A stretch of 64,000 bases of DNA from the NCBI GenBank assembly GCA_903875575.1, contig CAIQWJ010000021.1:1-64000 (forward strand). The letters run 5' to 3'. The position numbers and the translations under genes are program-made. The stretch is from an uncultured Acidobacteriia bacterium (lineage in GTDB: Bacteria; Acidobacteriota; Terriglobia; Bryobacterales; Bryobacteraceae). The notes under the pieces were generated by a model. It was not told the DNA's origin, searched no databases, and was given only the letters and a program-made list of their open reading frames with translations. Shown piece by piece: positions 8,669-17,164 of the stretch (position 1 is the stretch's first letter; each line of letters opens with the position of its first letter).

Positions 8669-9781
8669 ATGGCCTCCTCCCTGAGACTGATAACCGCGAC
8701 CGAGGATATGCGTGACCTGCTGGTGGGGGCTCTGGCGGAGCACGGAATTGCCTGCTGCAGCCAGGGGAAAGTAGTCAGTGTCGATGCCCGGAACGAAGAT
8801 CAGGCCCCTGAGCGCGTGATTGCGTTACTGCGGGAAGTGCTCTCGGCTCCCGAACGTGAAGCCGTGAGCGTGGTGGAAGAAATGGAATTTCCGCACGAGT
8901 TCCCGGTCACGACGCGGGTGGAGGCATGGTGGTCAGTGTTCGAGACGTCCTGGTTTGAGAAGGCAATCGCGTCGGACGCGTTTTCGGTTTGGTTCCAGCC
9001 TGTGATTGATACGACAGCGCGCCGAACCATTGGGTATGAATGTCTGCTGCGGTTAACGAAGGGGCATCGGCGAGAAGGTGCGGAGATAATGGCGGCGGCG
9101 GGCGTGGCGCGTCGGGACCTGCGGGGTTTCGACGATTACACGCGACAACTGGCGATCCGGACAGCGGCAGAGCAACTGACGGAGCCAGCGGGCGGCGGCC
9201 CGTTGTTTTTTCTCAACTTCATCCCTTCGGTGATTTATCGCCCGGCGTTTTGCATGCGCGAGACGATGGAGGTGCTGAAGGATACCGGGGTGCGTCCGGA
9301 GAGCATTGTGCTGGAGGCCGTGGAGTCGAACCGCAATCGCGATGTTGCTCATTTGCGGCGGATTGCCGATTATTTGCGCGAACAGGGTTTCGGGTTCGGG
9401 TTGGACGATGTCGGCGTGGATGCGGATGCGATGCGGATAGTTTGCGAACTGCGGCCTGACTACGTCAAGCTGGAAAAGCGCCTGATGCATCGGATGGAGA
9501 ATCAACGGGAGGCCGCAGCGGTGCGGCGGTTGGTGGATGTCTCAGGACGCCTGGGAGTTCGGGTGATTGCGAAGTGCGTGGAGCGCGTCTCGACGATGGA
9601 GTTGTTGTGGAGCGTCGGGGTTCATTGCATGCAGGGATATTTGTTTGGCAGTCCGGCCCCGGAGATTGCGCATGCGTCACTGGATCTGGAGCATCTGGCG
9701 CGGGCGATTGAGCCTTCGGCGCAGGGGGATGGAGGCGGGATGGACGGCGCGGTTGAGCGTGAATTGCAGGGCGTGATTTAG
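8669..9781 (+). CDS. Degenerate EAL-domain protein
   Basis: Residues about 85-340 form an EAL domain, the family that degrades or binds cyclic di-GMP; residues 1-85 are an N-terminal region I do not recognise. Conserved ligands remain: E124 in YECLLR (EAL motif, here ECL), N183 in LNFIP, E216 in LEAVES, D246-D247, K267 in YVKLEK, E305 and Q322 in MQGYLFG. The motif that is normally AEGVE reads AKCVE, so the first glutamate (E352 in RocR, the proposed general base) is lysine 302. The loop after the DD pair, normally DDFGTG, is DDVGVDADA. The protein therefore probably binds c-di-GMP without cleaving it, or has lost nucleotide binding. No GGDEF domain or partner adjoins. Confidence 0.85.
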   Translation: MASSLRLITATEDMRDLLVGALAEHGIACCSQGKVVSVDARNEDQAPERVIALLREVLSAPEREAVSVVEEMEFPHEFPVTTRVEAWWSVFETSWFEKAIASDAFSVWFQPVIDTTARRTIGYECLLRLTKGHRREGAEIMAAAGVARRDLRGFDDYTRQLAIRTAAEQLTEPAGGGPLFFLNFIPSVIYRPAFCMRETMEVLKDTGVRPESIVLEAVESNRNRDVAHLRRIADYLREQGFGFGLDDVGVDADAMRIVCELRPDYVKLEKRLMHRMENQREAAAVRRLVDVSGRLGVRVIAKCVERVSTMELLWSVGVHCMQGYLFGSPAPEIAHASLDLEHLARAIEPSAQGDGGGMDGAVERELQGVI

Positions 9782-9880
9782 TTAGATTCGGCGCAAGGCA
9801 GGGTTGCCCGGATGGCAGGTGCTGGCGCGTTGATTCGCGCAACGCTCCGTTGTGGGCGCGGATCAGTAACAGGTTCCGAA

Positions 9881-11116
9881 CTATCCGTTGATGGTGACGC
9901 GACGCCAGTTCTTGCCGACCTGGATCAGGAGTTCGGAGCCGGTAGCAGGGATCAGCAGGTCGGTGACCCGCTGCCCGTTGATTTCGATCGCTCCCGCCTT
10001 GCGTTTGCGGCTGGCATCGGCTACGGATTCGGCGAGGCCAATGCGGGCGATCAGCTTTTCGATGTGAATTCCGTTCGGGCCCAGGACGCCGTCCGGCAGA
10101 GCCATCACCGGCACGTCTGAGGGGACCTCTTTGCGCTGCACGACCCGGCTGAATTCAGCCGCGGCGTGACCAGCATCGGCAGATGAGTGGAAATCGGTGA
10201 CGATGAGGCGGCCGAGTTCCATCTTGGCTTCCATCGGGTGGAGTTTTCCCGTGGCGATACGTTCCTGCATGGCTGCGATTTCGCTCATGCTGGTGTCGGT
10301 CAGGAGTTCGTAGTAGCGGAACATCAGGCTGTCGCTGATCGACATCACTTTGCGGAACATGGTTTCGGCGGGTTCCGTGATGCCGATGTAATTGCCCAGC
10401 GACTTGGACATCTTCTTTTCGCCATCGAGGCCTTCGAGAAGCGGCGTGGTGGCGACGATCTGCTGTGGCTGGCCGTAGTCCTTCTGGAGTTCGCGGCCTA
10501 CCAGGAGGTTGAACTTCTGGTCAGTGCCACCCATTTCCACGTCGCATTCGAGCGCCACGGAATCGTAGCCCTGGGCGAGAGGGTACAGGAGTTCATGCAT
10601 GGAGATGGCGACGCCGCCCGCGTAGCGTTTGGAGAAATCGTCGCGTTCGAGAAGCCGGGCGACGGTATAGCGGGAGCAGAGACGCACGATGTCTTCGTAG
10701 CGCATGGTGCCGAGCCATTCGCTGTTGAAGCGGACTTCGGTCCTGGCTGGATCGAGGATTTTGAAGACCTGGGTCTTGTAGGTTTCGGTGTTGGCGAGGA
10801 TTTCGTCGCGGGTCAGGGGTGGTCGGGTGGCGTTGCGACCGGTGGGGTCGCCAATCATGGCGGTGGAATCGCCGATGAGGAAGATCACGCGGTGGCCGAG
10901 ATCCTGGAAATGCTTGAGCTTGCGGAGCAGGACGGCGTGGCCGAGGTGAAGATCCGGAGCGGTAGGGTCAAAGCCGGCTTTGACGCGTAGTGGGCGGCCT
11001 TCGCGGGCGCGGAGCAGAATGCGCTCGCGGAGGTCCTGTTCGCGGATGAGTTCGGCGAGACCTTTGCCGATGTAGGTGAGTTGTTCTTCGACGGATGGGG
11101 GGGCGGGTAGGGACAC
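9881..11116 (-). CDS. tyrS: Tyrosyl-tRNA synthetase
   Basis: This class I synthetase of 411 residues charges tRNA-Tyr in the cytoplasm. It carries the HIGH-type motif HLGH at 57-60 within [15 protein letters not shown], the tyrosine-site region [28 protein letters not shown], and KMSKS near residue 230 ([12 protein letters not shown]). The C-terminal 65 residues are an S4 RNA-binding domain ([35 protein letters not shown]). Layout and length fit the TyrZ-like group. It follows the metalloprotease unit on the same strand, but a strong hairpin at 11128-11164 separates them, so it probably has its own promoter in the 72-nt gap. Confidence 0.97.
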   Translation of the reverse strand: MSLPAPPSVEEQLTYIGKGLAELIREQDLRERILLRAREGRPLRVKAGFDPTAPDLHLGHAVLLRKLKHFQDLGHRVIFLIGDSTAMIGDPTGRNATRPPLTRDEILANTETYKTQVFKILDPARTEVRFNSEWLGTMRYEDIVRLCSRYTVARLLERDDFSKRYAGGVAISMHELLYPLAQGYDSVALECDVEMGGTDQKFNLLVGRELQKDYGQPQQIVATTPLLEGLDGEKKMSKSLGNYIGITEPAETMFRKVMSISDSLMFRYYELLTDTSMSEIAAMQERIATGKLHPMEAKMELGRLIVTDFHSSADAGHAAAEFSRVVQRKEVPSDVPVMALPDGVLGPNGIHIEKLIARIGLAESVADASRKRKAGAIEINGQRVTDLLIPATGSELLIQVGKNWRRVTING

Positions 11117-11127
11117 GGAACTTCTAT

Positions 11128-11164
11128 TGTAGCGGCGGGGAGTTGTGTGGTCCCCGCCGCTACA
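11128..11164 (-). terminator. Strong hairpin, likely terminator of the metalloprotease unit
   Basis: A perfect 14-bp stem (tgtagcggcgggga at 11128-11141, tccccgccgctaca at 11151-11164) with a 9-nt loop lies 24 nt after the metalloprotease stop and 11 nt before the tyrS start codon. The base lacks a long U run on the minus-strand transcript (TAGAAGTTCC follows), so termination may be partial; it could also be a processing or stability hairpin in the tyrS leader. Confidence 0.65.
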
Positions 11165-11188
11165 TTGTTTTGTGGGCAGACGATTGTC

Positions 11189-13378
11189 TTACGGGCCGAC
11201 GGGCAGGGTGATGGTGAGTCCCGCCGTGGAGGTGGAACCGTTGGGTACGCTCATACTCAGGGCGTAGTTGCCCGCAGGAAGGGGCGTCGGCAGGGTCAGG
11301 TTGATTTGGAATTCACCAGCGTAGACCAGAGCCGCGCCGGCGGTAGCGGTGAAGCTGTTGCTGCCGGAGACGCCCGTGATGGTGACGGGGCCGGTAAAAG
11401 ACGCGACCGTTGCGATGACACCGCCGGGCGATGGACCGAGGCCGTTGCCAAACAGAATCAGTGTGTCGCCGGGGAGGGCTTTTTCAGAGCCAGGGAGGGC
11501 CGCCGGGTCTCCGATCGTCTTTAGAGTTGAAAGACGAACCCCCGATGGGTAGTAGTTACCGCCGGCAAAATACTGGAAGAATGAGGGAGACGCCTGAGCG
11601 ACATTGGTCTTTGTGTAGGCGGTGCTTGCCGTTCCCTGATTCGTTACGACAACGGTCGCCGTGCCGGGGGTGAGGCCGGTGGGGGCGATGAAGTTGATCT
11701 GGCTGGGGCTGGTGAAAAAAACCGCCGCAGGCAGCGAATTGACCGTTACGCTGACGCCATCCAGCGAAGTGGGCAGCGGATTGCCCGCTGCAACGCCACC
11801 AGTGAAATCGGTGTTGGCGTTCCATGTCCGCGTGTTGTTGCCCAGATTGTTGCCGTAGATCGCGACGTACTGTCCGGAAACAATGGAGGTCCGAAAGCTC
11901 TCCGCATCAAGGACGTTGCTGATGACAGGAACTGACGGTTCCAGGTCCAGGACGCCGGAAAAAGGAAGTACGTTGGTGCCTTTTACGATCCAGATGCTGC
12001 CGATTGCTGAGTTGGACTGCGAGCCGACGGTGATCTGCTGACGGATGATGGGGTTACCGTTCACCACACCCGCAGGGTCAACGCGTGGAGATCCATTGAT
12101 CGTGACGTTGGTGCCGATATAGGCAACCGTGATAGTGGAGTCAATTCCGGGTCCCGCGAAGACGAGATCATACGTCTGGCCGCCCGAGAGCGGGATGGCG
12201 CCGACAATCGTGTTGAAGCTGGTGCCGCCGGGAATTCCGAGGACACCTCCGGGCAGCAAAGTGAAAAATGGCTGCGTGAGCGGCGTGGCTCCGCTGGTGA
12301 CCGAGATATTGGCGGTGGCCGAGGAAGAGCTCCCGGTGATGGTGAACACGGGCGGGTTGTTCGAATTGCCGCCGGAGAAAGTCGCGCCGAAGGCCGTGGT
12401 GGCCTGGGTTGGATCAATCGTCTGGGTTGGACTGGTCAGGGAGTAAATATTCGTTGCTCCAATGAAACTATTGAAGGGTTCCGCGTACACGTTGTAGACG
12501 CCGGGTGGGACCTGCACGGAATAGGTGCCGTCGGCCCCCGTTATGGAACTGATCGTTTTACCGCCACCGGACACGTCGGTCAGCGTGACCAGACCGTACT
12601 TGACCGGACTGGAGCCGAGGGTGACGGTACCGCTGATGGAGCCCAGGCTTTTGGAGCCAGCGGGATAATACGCCGCCGCAAAGGCCTTCTCATCCCAACT
12701 GAGGTGGCGGTGGTAAAGGGCGACGAACGGATACATGGTAGCGGCGAGCAGCGGGGAGTGATTCATGCCGAGCATATGGCCGAATTCGTGAGTTAAGACA
12801 GCCTGAATGTCTTGGGTGCCTGTGGTTGAGTCCGTAGAGAATGACCGGTAGGGGTTCAACAGAATATCGGAATCGAGAATCGTGCCCGCCGGCACGCTGG
12901 TTGAGCCCCCGCACGCAGTACCCGCGGACTGCAGGAACGCGTTTACAGTAACAGCGATCACACCTGGGCTGCTTGCCGAGACAAACCCGAGTACGCTGAG
13001 ATCGGCCGAGTTCCCCGCAATGCTGATTACGTTCTGGCAATCGGACGAGTTGCGGGCAGCGGTGGTGGACTGAAGGGTGTTGAAGTGAATATTGGCGCTG
13101 CCAACATTGTTCCAGGTCGCCATAGCTGCCTGGACGGCGCCAGTCGGATTGCTGGAGGCCGAAACCACTGTCAAGCCGGAGAGGCTGCTTTTTACCCCGG
13201 CTACTACCGAACTGTTGAGGTAAAACGAGAGATTCGCGGCATCAGGGCGTGTGATCTGGATTGTCTGCGGAGATCCACCTGTGGTTGTGAATGTTTCGCC
13301 GATGTAGGCGAAGGCGGCGGGTCCCTGCACGAGCGCAAGGGTCAATGCGGGGAGCAGAGTTTTCAAGGTGCGTTTCAT
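11189..13378 (-). CDS. Secreted metzincin-type metalloprotease with TIGR03437 C-terminal domain
   Basis: A signal peptide (MKRTLKTLLPALTLALVQGPAAFA) is followed by a matrixin-like protease domain: zinc motif HEFGHMLGMNH at 197-207, followed by S, and a probable Met-turn at M215 (ATMYPF). Residues about 245-310 look like a carboxypeptidase-regulatory-like beta-sandwich (ISGTVTLGSSPV...GADGTYSVQVPPGVYNVYAEP). Residues about 500-729 match the TIGR03437 domain, common at the C-terminus of secreted Solibacter proteins (NVLDAESF...SPSQINFIAP...LFGNGLGPS). The 729-residue protein probably works outside the cell or on its surface. Its start codon overlaps the stop of the preceding gene (ATGA), so the two products are likely made together. 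Substrate unknown. Confidence 0.85.
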   Translation of the reverse strand: MKRTLKTLLPALTLALVQGPAAFAYIGETFTTTGGSPQTIQITRPDAANLSFYLNSSVVAGVKSSLSGLTVVSASSNPTGAVQAAMATWNNVGSANIHFNTLQSTTAARNSSDCQNVISIAGNSADLSVLGFVSASSPGVIAVTVNAFLQSAGTACGGSTSVPAGTILDSDILLNPYRSFSTDSTTGTQDIQAVLTHEFGHMLGMNHSPLLAATMYPFVALYHRHLSWDEKAFAAAYYPAGSKSLGSISGTVTLGSSPVKYGLVTLTDVSGGGKTISSITGADGTYSVQVPPGVYNVYAEPFNSFIGATNIYSLTSPTQTIDPTQATTAFGATFSGGNSNNPPVFTITGSSSSATANISVTSGATPLTQPFFTLLPGGVLGIPGGTSFNTIVGAIPLSGGQTYDLVFAGPGIDSTITVAYIGTNVTINGSPRVDPAGVVNGNPIIRQQITVGSQSNSAIGSIWIVKGTNVLPFSGVLDLEPSVPVISNVLDAESFRTSIVSGQYVAIYGNNLGNNTRTWNANTDFTGGVAAGNPLPTSLDGVSVTVNSLPAAVFFTSPSQINFIAPTGLTPGTATVVVTNQGTASTAYTKTNVAQASPSFFQYFAGGNYYPSGVRLSTLKTIGDPAALPGSEKALPGDTLILFGNGLGPSPGGVIATVASFTGPVTITGVSGSNSFTATAGAALVYAGEFQINLTLPTPLPAGNYALSMSVPNGSTSTAGLTITLPVGP

Positions 13379-13950
13379 CGTCCGTTACCTCCGCGCGTCT
13401 GCACGCGGGTGCCGACCAGTTGACTTACCTGAGCGAGGCTCAGGCCGTTCAGCGACCGAACCGCCGATGCGGCTGCCGCGTTACCACTGCCGGCTGACAC
13501 CGGGTCCGTGATCCTGAGCGCCGGGGTTCCGTGGAGACGGCCGTTGCTATCGACCGCGTACTTGCCCTGGCCAAAGCCGGCAGTACGGAGGTAGCCATTG
13601 GGCATGCGGGAGAGGAAGACCAGGACATTGTCGCCAACGTGGTAGCCGGTGCCACCGGAAATACTCATCACGATGCCATTGAGGATTCCGCCGGGCTCCG
13701 CGATATCCACCGTTCGTGCCGCCGCACCCTTGTGGGCTGCGGAAACTGCCAGTTCGTAGTGAGTCCAGATATAGGTGTGGGCCGGATCCCAGTCGGCCCA
13801 GGTTCGGGTAATCCTTCCGGAAACAACAAGTTCCGAATTATCGGTGAGTTCATTGAACGACAACTGCGGGAGGTCCGATGCGGTTGCCAGTTGGAGACAG
13901 ACGAGGGCAGGCGCAAGAAGCAGGCCCAGTCTTCGTAAATTGGAAAACAT
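13375..13950 (-). CDS. Small secreted protein coupled to the metalloprotease
   Basis: This 191-residue protein begins with a signal peptide (MFSNLRRLGLLLAPALVCLQLATA) if translation starts at the ATG at 13950; a GTG six codons upstream (13968) is possible but adds residues before the signal. The mature part is mostly beta-predicted: FNELTDNSELVVSGRITRTWADW, HYELAVSAAHKG, then GIVMSISGGTGYHVGDNVLVFLSRMP. That pattern of a small beta-barrel followed by HVGDNVLVFL occurs in acidobacterial secreted proteins of unknown role. Its stop TGA shares four bases with the start of the metalloprotease gene. It may be a chaperone, inhibitor or substrate of that enzyme; this is inference from coupling only. 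Confidence 0.75.
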   Translation of the reverse strand: MFSNLRRLGLLLAPALVCLQLATASDLPQLSFNELTDNSELVVSGRITRTWADWDPAHTYIWTHYELAVSAAHKGAAARTVDIAEPGGILNGIVMSISGGTGYHVGDNVLVFLSRMPNGYLRTAGFGQGKYAVDSNGRLHGTPALRITDPVSAGSGNAAAASAVRSLNGLSLAQVSQLVGTRVQTRGGNGR

Positions 13951-14000
13951 CGTTGGATTATGCCACACAGAGGGTCATTCGGCTGAATTGGCGATTCGCT

Positions 14001-14582
14001 TTACCACATGTGCCGGATAAGCAGCCACGCAACGCCGGCGAGCCAACCGATGAGCGCCTGATACTCCTGGTTTTTCAGGTAGAGCGCGAAGGAAAACGAA
14101 TCCGGACCCCAGTTGCGGGGCCAGCGGGGAAGGAGCAGGGGAACGCGCGCCGCGAAGTCGCGATAGCCGGGCAGAATAGCGGTCAGGTGCTGCTCTTCCA
14201 ACTCAATGGCGGGCAGATAAACCAGGGCGAACATGATGACGAAAATGACGCCGAGAACTGCGCTGCCGCTTGCGACAGCGAGGCCCATCGCGGTGAGTAA
14301 CGTTCCGAGATAGAGGGGATTTCGGGTGGCGGCATAGGGTCCGGACTGGGCGAGGCGCTGATTTTTCGCCAGATGGCCGGCGGCCCAGGCTCGCAGTGCC
14401 AGACCGCACAGGGAAAGTGCGATTCCGGGGATTAAAGCTGGTGAATCGGGATGTGAGAGCCAGCCGAAGGCGGCGAGCATGATGAAGCCGGCGGGGACGC
14501 GGAGGCGGGCGACGGCGTCCGCGTAGGGTTTGGGGAACCAGTGGCGTCTTGAGATGGCGTTGTTGGGCGTGTTGGCAGGCAT
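14001..14582 (-). CDS. ICMT/PEMT-family membrane methyltransferase
   Basis: This 193-residue protein has about five hydrophobic segments and the family core GPYAATRNPLYLGTLL followed by EEQHLTAILPGYRDFAARVPLLLPR, as in isoprenylcysteine carboxyl methyltransferase and phospholipid N-methyltransferase relatives. The Y-x-x-x-RNP-x-Y-x-G and E-E...Y..Y/F..V motifs bind S-adenosylmethionine and shape the active site. Bacterial members mostly have unknown lipid or small-molecule substrates. It lies on the same strand as the heptosyltransferase gene upstream (36-nt gap) and may be co-transcribed with LPS-core genes, so a role in modifying an envelope lipid is possible but unproven. Confidence 0.82.
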   Translation of the reverse strand: MPANTPNNAISRRHWFPKPYADAVARLRVPAGFIMLAAFGWLSHPDSPALIPGIALSLCGLALRAWAAGHLAKNQRLAQSGPYAATRNPLYLGTLLTAMGLAVASGSAVLGVIFVIMFALVYLPAIELEEQHLTAILPGYRDFAARVPLLLPRWPRNWGPDSFSFALYLKNQEYQALIGWLAGVAWLLIRHMW

Positions 14583-14618
14583 GGGTTGTCGTTCAGGATG
14601 GCAGGCCCGGAGGGGGCA

Positions 14619-15602
14619 TTACGCGATGCACTTCACGCGGCTTTCGAGAGCGGAAAAGACCTGTTCTGGTGAGATTGCCCGCATGGAGGCATCGATTACG
14701 GTACCGCGCTTGTGGGTGGTGGGAGTGCCTTCGACGCGGAAAACCCGGAAATCGCCGCCCCGGGGACCGTTGCGGGCGGGATCAGTGGGGCCGAAGACAG
14801 CCACTCCGGACTTGTTCAGGGCTGCGGCGAGATGGAGGGGGCCGCTATCGACGCCTATGACGAGGGCGGCACGTCTGGTTGCGTCGATAAGACCGGGGAT
14901 GCCGCTTTCGTGGCGGACGGCCCAGGGAAGGTCGGGCAGCGAACCTGGGGCCCCGTTCAGAACCAGAGGGATGCCAAGGCGATGGAGAAGCAGGTTGGCA
15001 AGAACCTCGTAATGCTCCAGAGGCCATTGTTTGCTGGTCCAGCCTGCGAGAGGGCAGGCGAGGGCAAAGGGGCCGGCGGGTAAGTTACCTTCTGGTTGGC
15101 CCGGGGGAAGTTGGAAAACGTCTGCGGGCGAGGTTGCGCCCTGCGAGCCGGCGGCGGCCGCGGCCAGTTCGAGGGCTTGATCCACTACGTGGAGGCTTTT
15201 GGGGTTGACGCGGGTCGAATAGAACCAACTGGCTGGCCGTTCGCGGACCATTGCGGGGCCGAAGCCGACAATTCGTTCGGGCCGGGCGAAGTGGGCGACG
15301 AGGGCTGACTTGATCAGCCCCTGAAAATCAAACGCCAGATCATAGCGACGAGTGAGGAGTTCGGTCCGCGTGTGCAACCACGTGCCGGGTTTGTGGCGGA
15401 AGAACAGGATGATGCGGTCGACTAAGCCGTTGCTTTCGAGGAGTGGGGCCCATTTGGCTTCGACGGCCCAGGTAATGTGGGCGGCGGGCCACGCCAGCCT
15501 TAAGGCGGCGACGGCGGGAAGGGCATGAATGATGTCGCCCATCGCGCCCAGGCGGACGATCAGGATGTTCTTCGCGTCACGGGGCAAATCGTAGTCTATC
15601 AA
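14619..15602 (-). CDS. waaC: Heptosyltransferase I-type glycosyltransferase (GT9)
   Basis: GT9 enzymes add ADP-heptose to the Kdo region of lipid A on the inner face of the inner membrane. The N-terminal domain starts ILIVRLGAMGDIIHALPAVAALR, the typical GT9 opening, with DLAFDFQGLIKSAL near residue 90. The C-terminal nucleotide-sugar site includes PLAGWTSKQWPLEHYEVLA and VIGVDSGPLHLAAALNKSGVAVFGPTDPARNGP. At 327 residues it is of normal length. The opening RLGAMGDIIHALPA is closer to WaaC than to WaaF. It is 84 nt downstream of waaF on the same strand, together covering the two inner-core heptose additions. Confidence 0.85.
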   Translation of the reverse strand: MIDYDLPRDAKNILIVRLGAMGDIIHALPAVAALRLAWPAAHITWAVEAKWAPLLESNGLVDRIILFFRHKPGTWLHTRTELLTRRYDLAFDFQGLIKSALVAHFARPERIVGFGPAMVRERPASWFYSTRVNPKSLHVVDQALELAAAAAGSQGATSPADVFQLPPGQPEGNLPAGPFALACPLAGWTSKQWPLEHYEVLANLLLHRLGIPLVLNGAPGSLPDLPWAVRHESGIPGLIDATRRAALVIGVDSGPLHLAAALNKSGVAVFGPTDPARNGPRGGDFRVFRVEGTPTTHKRGTVIDASMRAISPEQVFSALESRVKCIA

Positions 15603-15635
15603 GAGTTGTGGGGGCGGGTTGGGTCAGTGGCGGAA

Positions 15636-15665
15636 TACCGCTTGCCGGCGCGCGCGGCCCAGAAG
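15636..15665. repeat. REP-like dispersed motif, copy between waaF and waaC
   Basis: The sequence taccgcttgccggcgcgcgc followed by ggcccagaagg shares the accgctt...gcgcgcggc...gaagg frame with the 95-bp array units. It occupies much of the 84-nt gap between the two heptosyltransferase genes. Match is partial, so confidence is modest. Confidence 0.35.
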
Positions 15666-15686
15666 GGTAGGGGAGGTGGGCTGTGT

Positions 15687-16709
15687 TTAGTTATCGGTAC
15701 GAGGGATCTGGCCGGCGACGGTTACGATTCGATCCACAGGGACGCGGGTCATACAGCGATGGTCGATCGGGCATTCGCGGAGCTGGCAGGGGGCGCAAGG
15801 CACGGGTTCCCGGATGATGCGGGCGGTGGGGCCCACGGGGCCCGTAGTGATCTCGTTGGTGGGGCCGAACACGGTGATGCAGGGCACGCCCAGGGCTGCG
15901 GCGATATGCATGGCTCCGGAATCGTTTGCCAGCGTGAGCGAGCAGGCGGCGGACATGTCGATGAATTCGCGGAGGGTAGTCGCGCCGGCCAGGTTGTGAC
16001 CGCCCGCGGCTTCGGCAACCGCGAGACAGAGTTCACGCTCGGTGGCGGCGCCGAAAACGGCAATGGAGGCGTTGCGAGGCACCGCGATTTCGCGCGCGGC
16101 TGCTGCGAAGCGATCCGGAAGCCAGCGTTTGGCTGTGCCGTAAGCTGCGCCGGGGTTGACGCCAATTACGGGGAGTTTAACTCCCCGGGCGGCGAAGAGC
16201 GCCTCGCCACGGCGTCGGGCGTCGGTAATGCCATCGAGAAGGATCTCGTCTATTTGCGGAAGTTCGTGGATGAGTTCCGTACGACGGAGGAGCTCCAGAT
16301 AGTAGTAGCGTTCGTGCCTGGGAATCGATCCAGGTTTGGGAACCGTGACAGGATCTGTGAGAAGCGGGCTTCGACCGTCGCGGGCGTAGCCAATACGGCG
16401 AGTGGCACCGGAGAGAAAGGTAAGGGCCGCGCTTTCGAAGGAGTTTGGAAAAAGTACGGCAAGATCGTAGTTCTCGCTGTGGAGGAGGCGGCCGAGTACC
16501 CATTTGAGCTTCCAGTCGCGTGGGCCGTTGGCTGCAACAAGAGGAATCACCCGGTCAATGGATTTCTCGCCGAGGTAGAGATCTGCTACCCAGGGTCTGG
16601 CGAGGACGTCGATGTGAGAATCGGGGAAGCGGGTTCGCAGGGCGCGCAGCGCCGGCAGGGACATGACGGCGTCGCCGAGCCAGTTTGTCGCGCGAACCAG
16701 GATTTTCAC
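15687..16709 (-). CDS. waaF: ADP-heptose:LPS heptosyltransferase II
   Basis: This 340-residue GT9 enzyme would add the second inner-core heptose. It opens ILVRATNWLGDAVMSLPALRALR, the WaaF form of the motif, followed by DLAVLFPNSFESAALTFLSGATRRIGY. The sugar-nucleotide site is at GVNPGAAYGTAKRWLPDRFAA and LTLANDSGAMHIAAALGVPCITVFGPTNEITTGP. Near the C-terminus CAPCQLRECPIDHRCM carries the cysteine cluster usual in WaaF. It starts with GTG, and the sequence GTGA overlaps the stop of the BlaI-like regulator gene. It ends a chain of overlapping genes that begins with the surA-like gene. Confidence 0.92.
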   Translation of the reverse strand: MKILVRATNWLGDAVMSLPALRALRTRFPDSHIDVLARPWVADLYLGEKSIDRVIPLVAANGPRDWKLKWVLGRLLHSENYDLAVLFPNSFESAALTFLSGATRRIGYARDGRSPLLTDPVTVPKPGSIPRHERYYYLELLRRTELIHELPQIDEILLDGITDARRRGEALFAARGVKLPVIGVNPGAAYGTAKRWLPDRFAAAAREIAVPRNASIAVFGAATERELCLAVAEAAGGHNLAGATTLREFIDMSAACSLTLANDSGAMHIAAALGVPCITVFGPTNEITTGPVGPTARIIREPVPCAPCQLRECPIDHRCMTRVPVDRIVTVAGQIPRTDN

Positions 16710-17164
16710 GTTTCCGAGCCGGAAGGCGTATTGGGTGTCAGCCAGGCTGAAGGGGGTTCATCCGGAGGAGGTGCCGGGCTGCCGGGATCCGTGTCTTCCG
16801 GCAACTCAACTTCAGGCAACTGACCGGCGGATTGCGGCAAGCCATCAGCAGGCGGTTCGATGAATGATCGCAGTGAGCCGAGTGATCCGTTGAAGTGGTG
16901 TTCAAGAAGGTGGCCGAGTGCCAGGCGGCGCAATTTGTCGCGGTCGATAGATGGCTGGTAGTGGAAGCCGCGACCTTCCTTTCTGCGCGAAACGGCACCG
17001 CGGCGGGAAAGGCGATCCAGCAGCGTCAGAACCGTGGTGTAGGCGAGGGGGCGGGAACGCGACACAAAAGTTCGCACTTCCTCCACATTTCCTTCACCCA
17101 TTTCCCACAGGGCGTTGAGGCAAGCCATCTCCAGAGGGGGAGGCAGTTCGCGTTCTTTAGCCAT
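16706..17164 (-). CDS. BlaI/MecI/CopY-type transcriptional regulator
   Basis: The chosen ATG at 17164 gives 152 residues and starts MAKERELPPPLEMACLNALW, the usual beginning of the family; a longer frame upstream overlaps the previous gene. The winged helix is residues about 8-85, with EMGEGNVEEVRTFVSRSRPLAYTTVLTLLDRLSRRGAVSRRKEGRGFHYQP. A C-terminal stretch rich in Pro and Glu (PPADGLPQSAGQLPEVELPEDTDPGSPAPPPDEPP) is unusual. BlaI proteins are repressors usually paired with a BlaR1/M56 sensor protease; none is nearby. The start overlaps the yhaM-like stop by 8 nt (ATGGCTAA) and the stop overlaps the waaF start by 4 nt, so it is made with envelope genes and may regulate them. Confidence 0.87.
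   Translation of the reverse strand: MAKERELPPPLEMACLNALWEMGEGNVEEVRTFVSRSRPLAYTTVLTLLDRLSRRGAVSRRKEGRGFHYQPSIDRDKLRRLALGHLLEHHFNGSLGSLRSFIEPPADGLPQSAGQLPEVELPEDTDPGSPAPPPDEPPSAWLTPNTPSGSET

Noticed and set aside
7034-8743. 569-residue minus-strand frame over the MFS gene
   Set aside because: Its sequence is rich in Arg, His and Pro with no family motif, and it runs through both the MFS and the matB-like start, where clear genes exist in another frame.
9782-9880. Inverted repeat gcgttg...caacgc in the gap after the EAL gene
   Set aside because: Only about 6 bp with a T-poor flank; not strong enough to call a terminator.
15525-16823. 432-residue plus-strand frame over waaF
   Set aside because: Gly/Ala/Glu-rich shadow frame without motifs; waaF on the minus strand is unmistakable.
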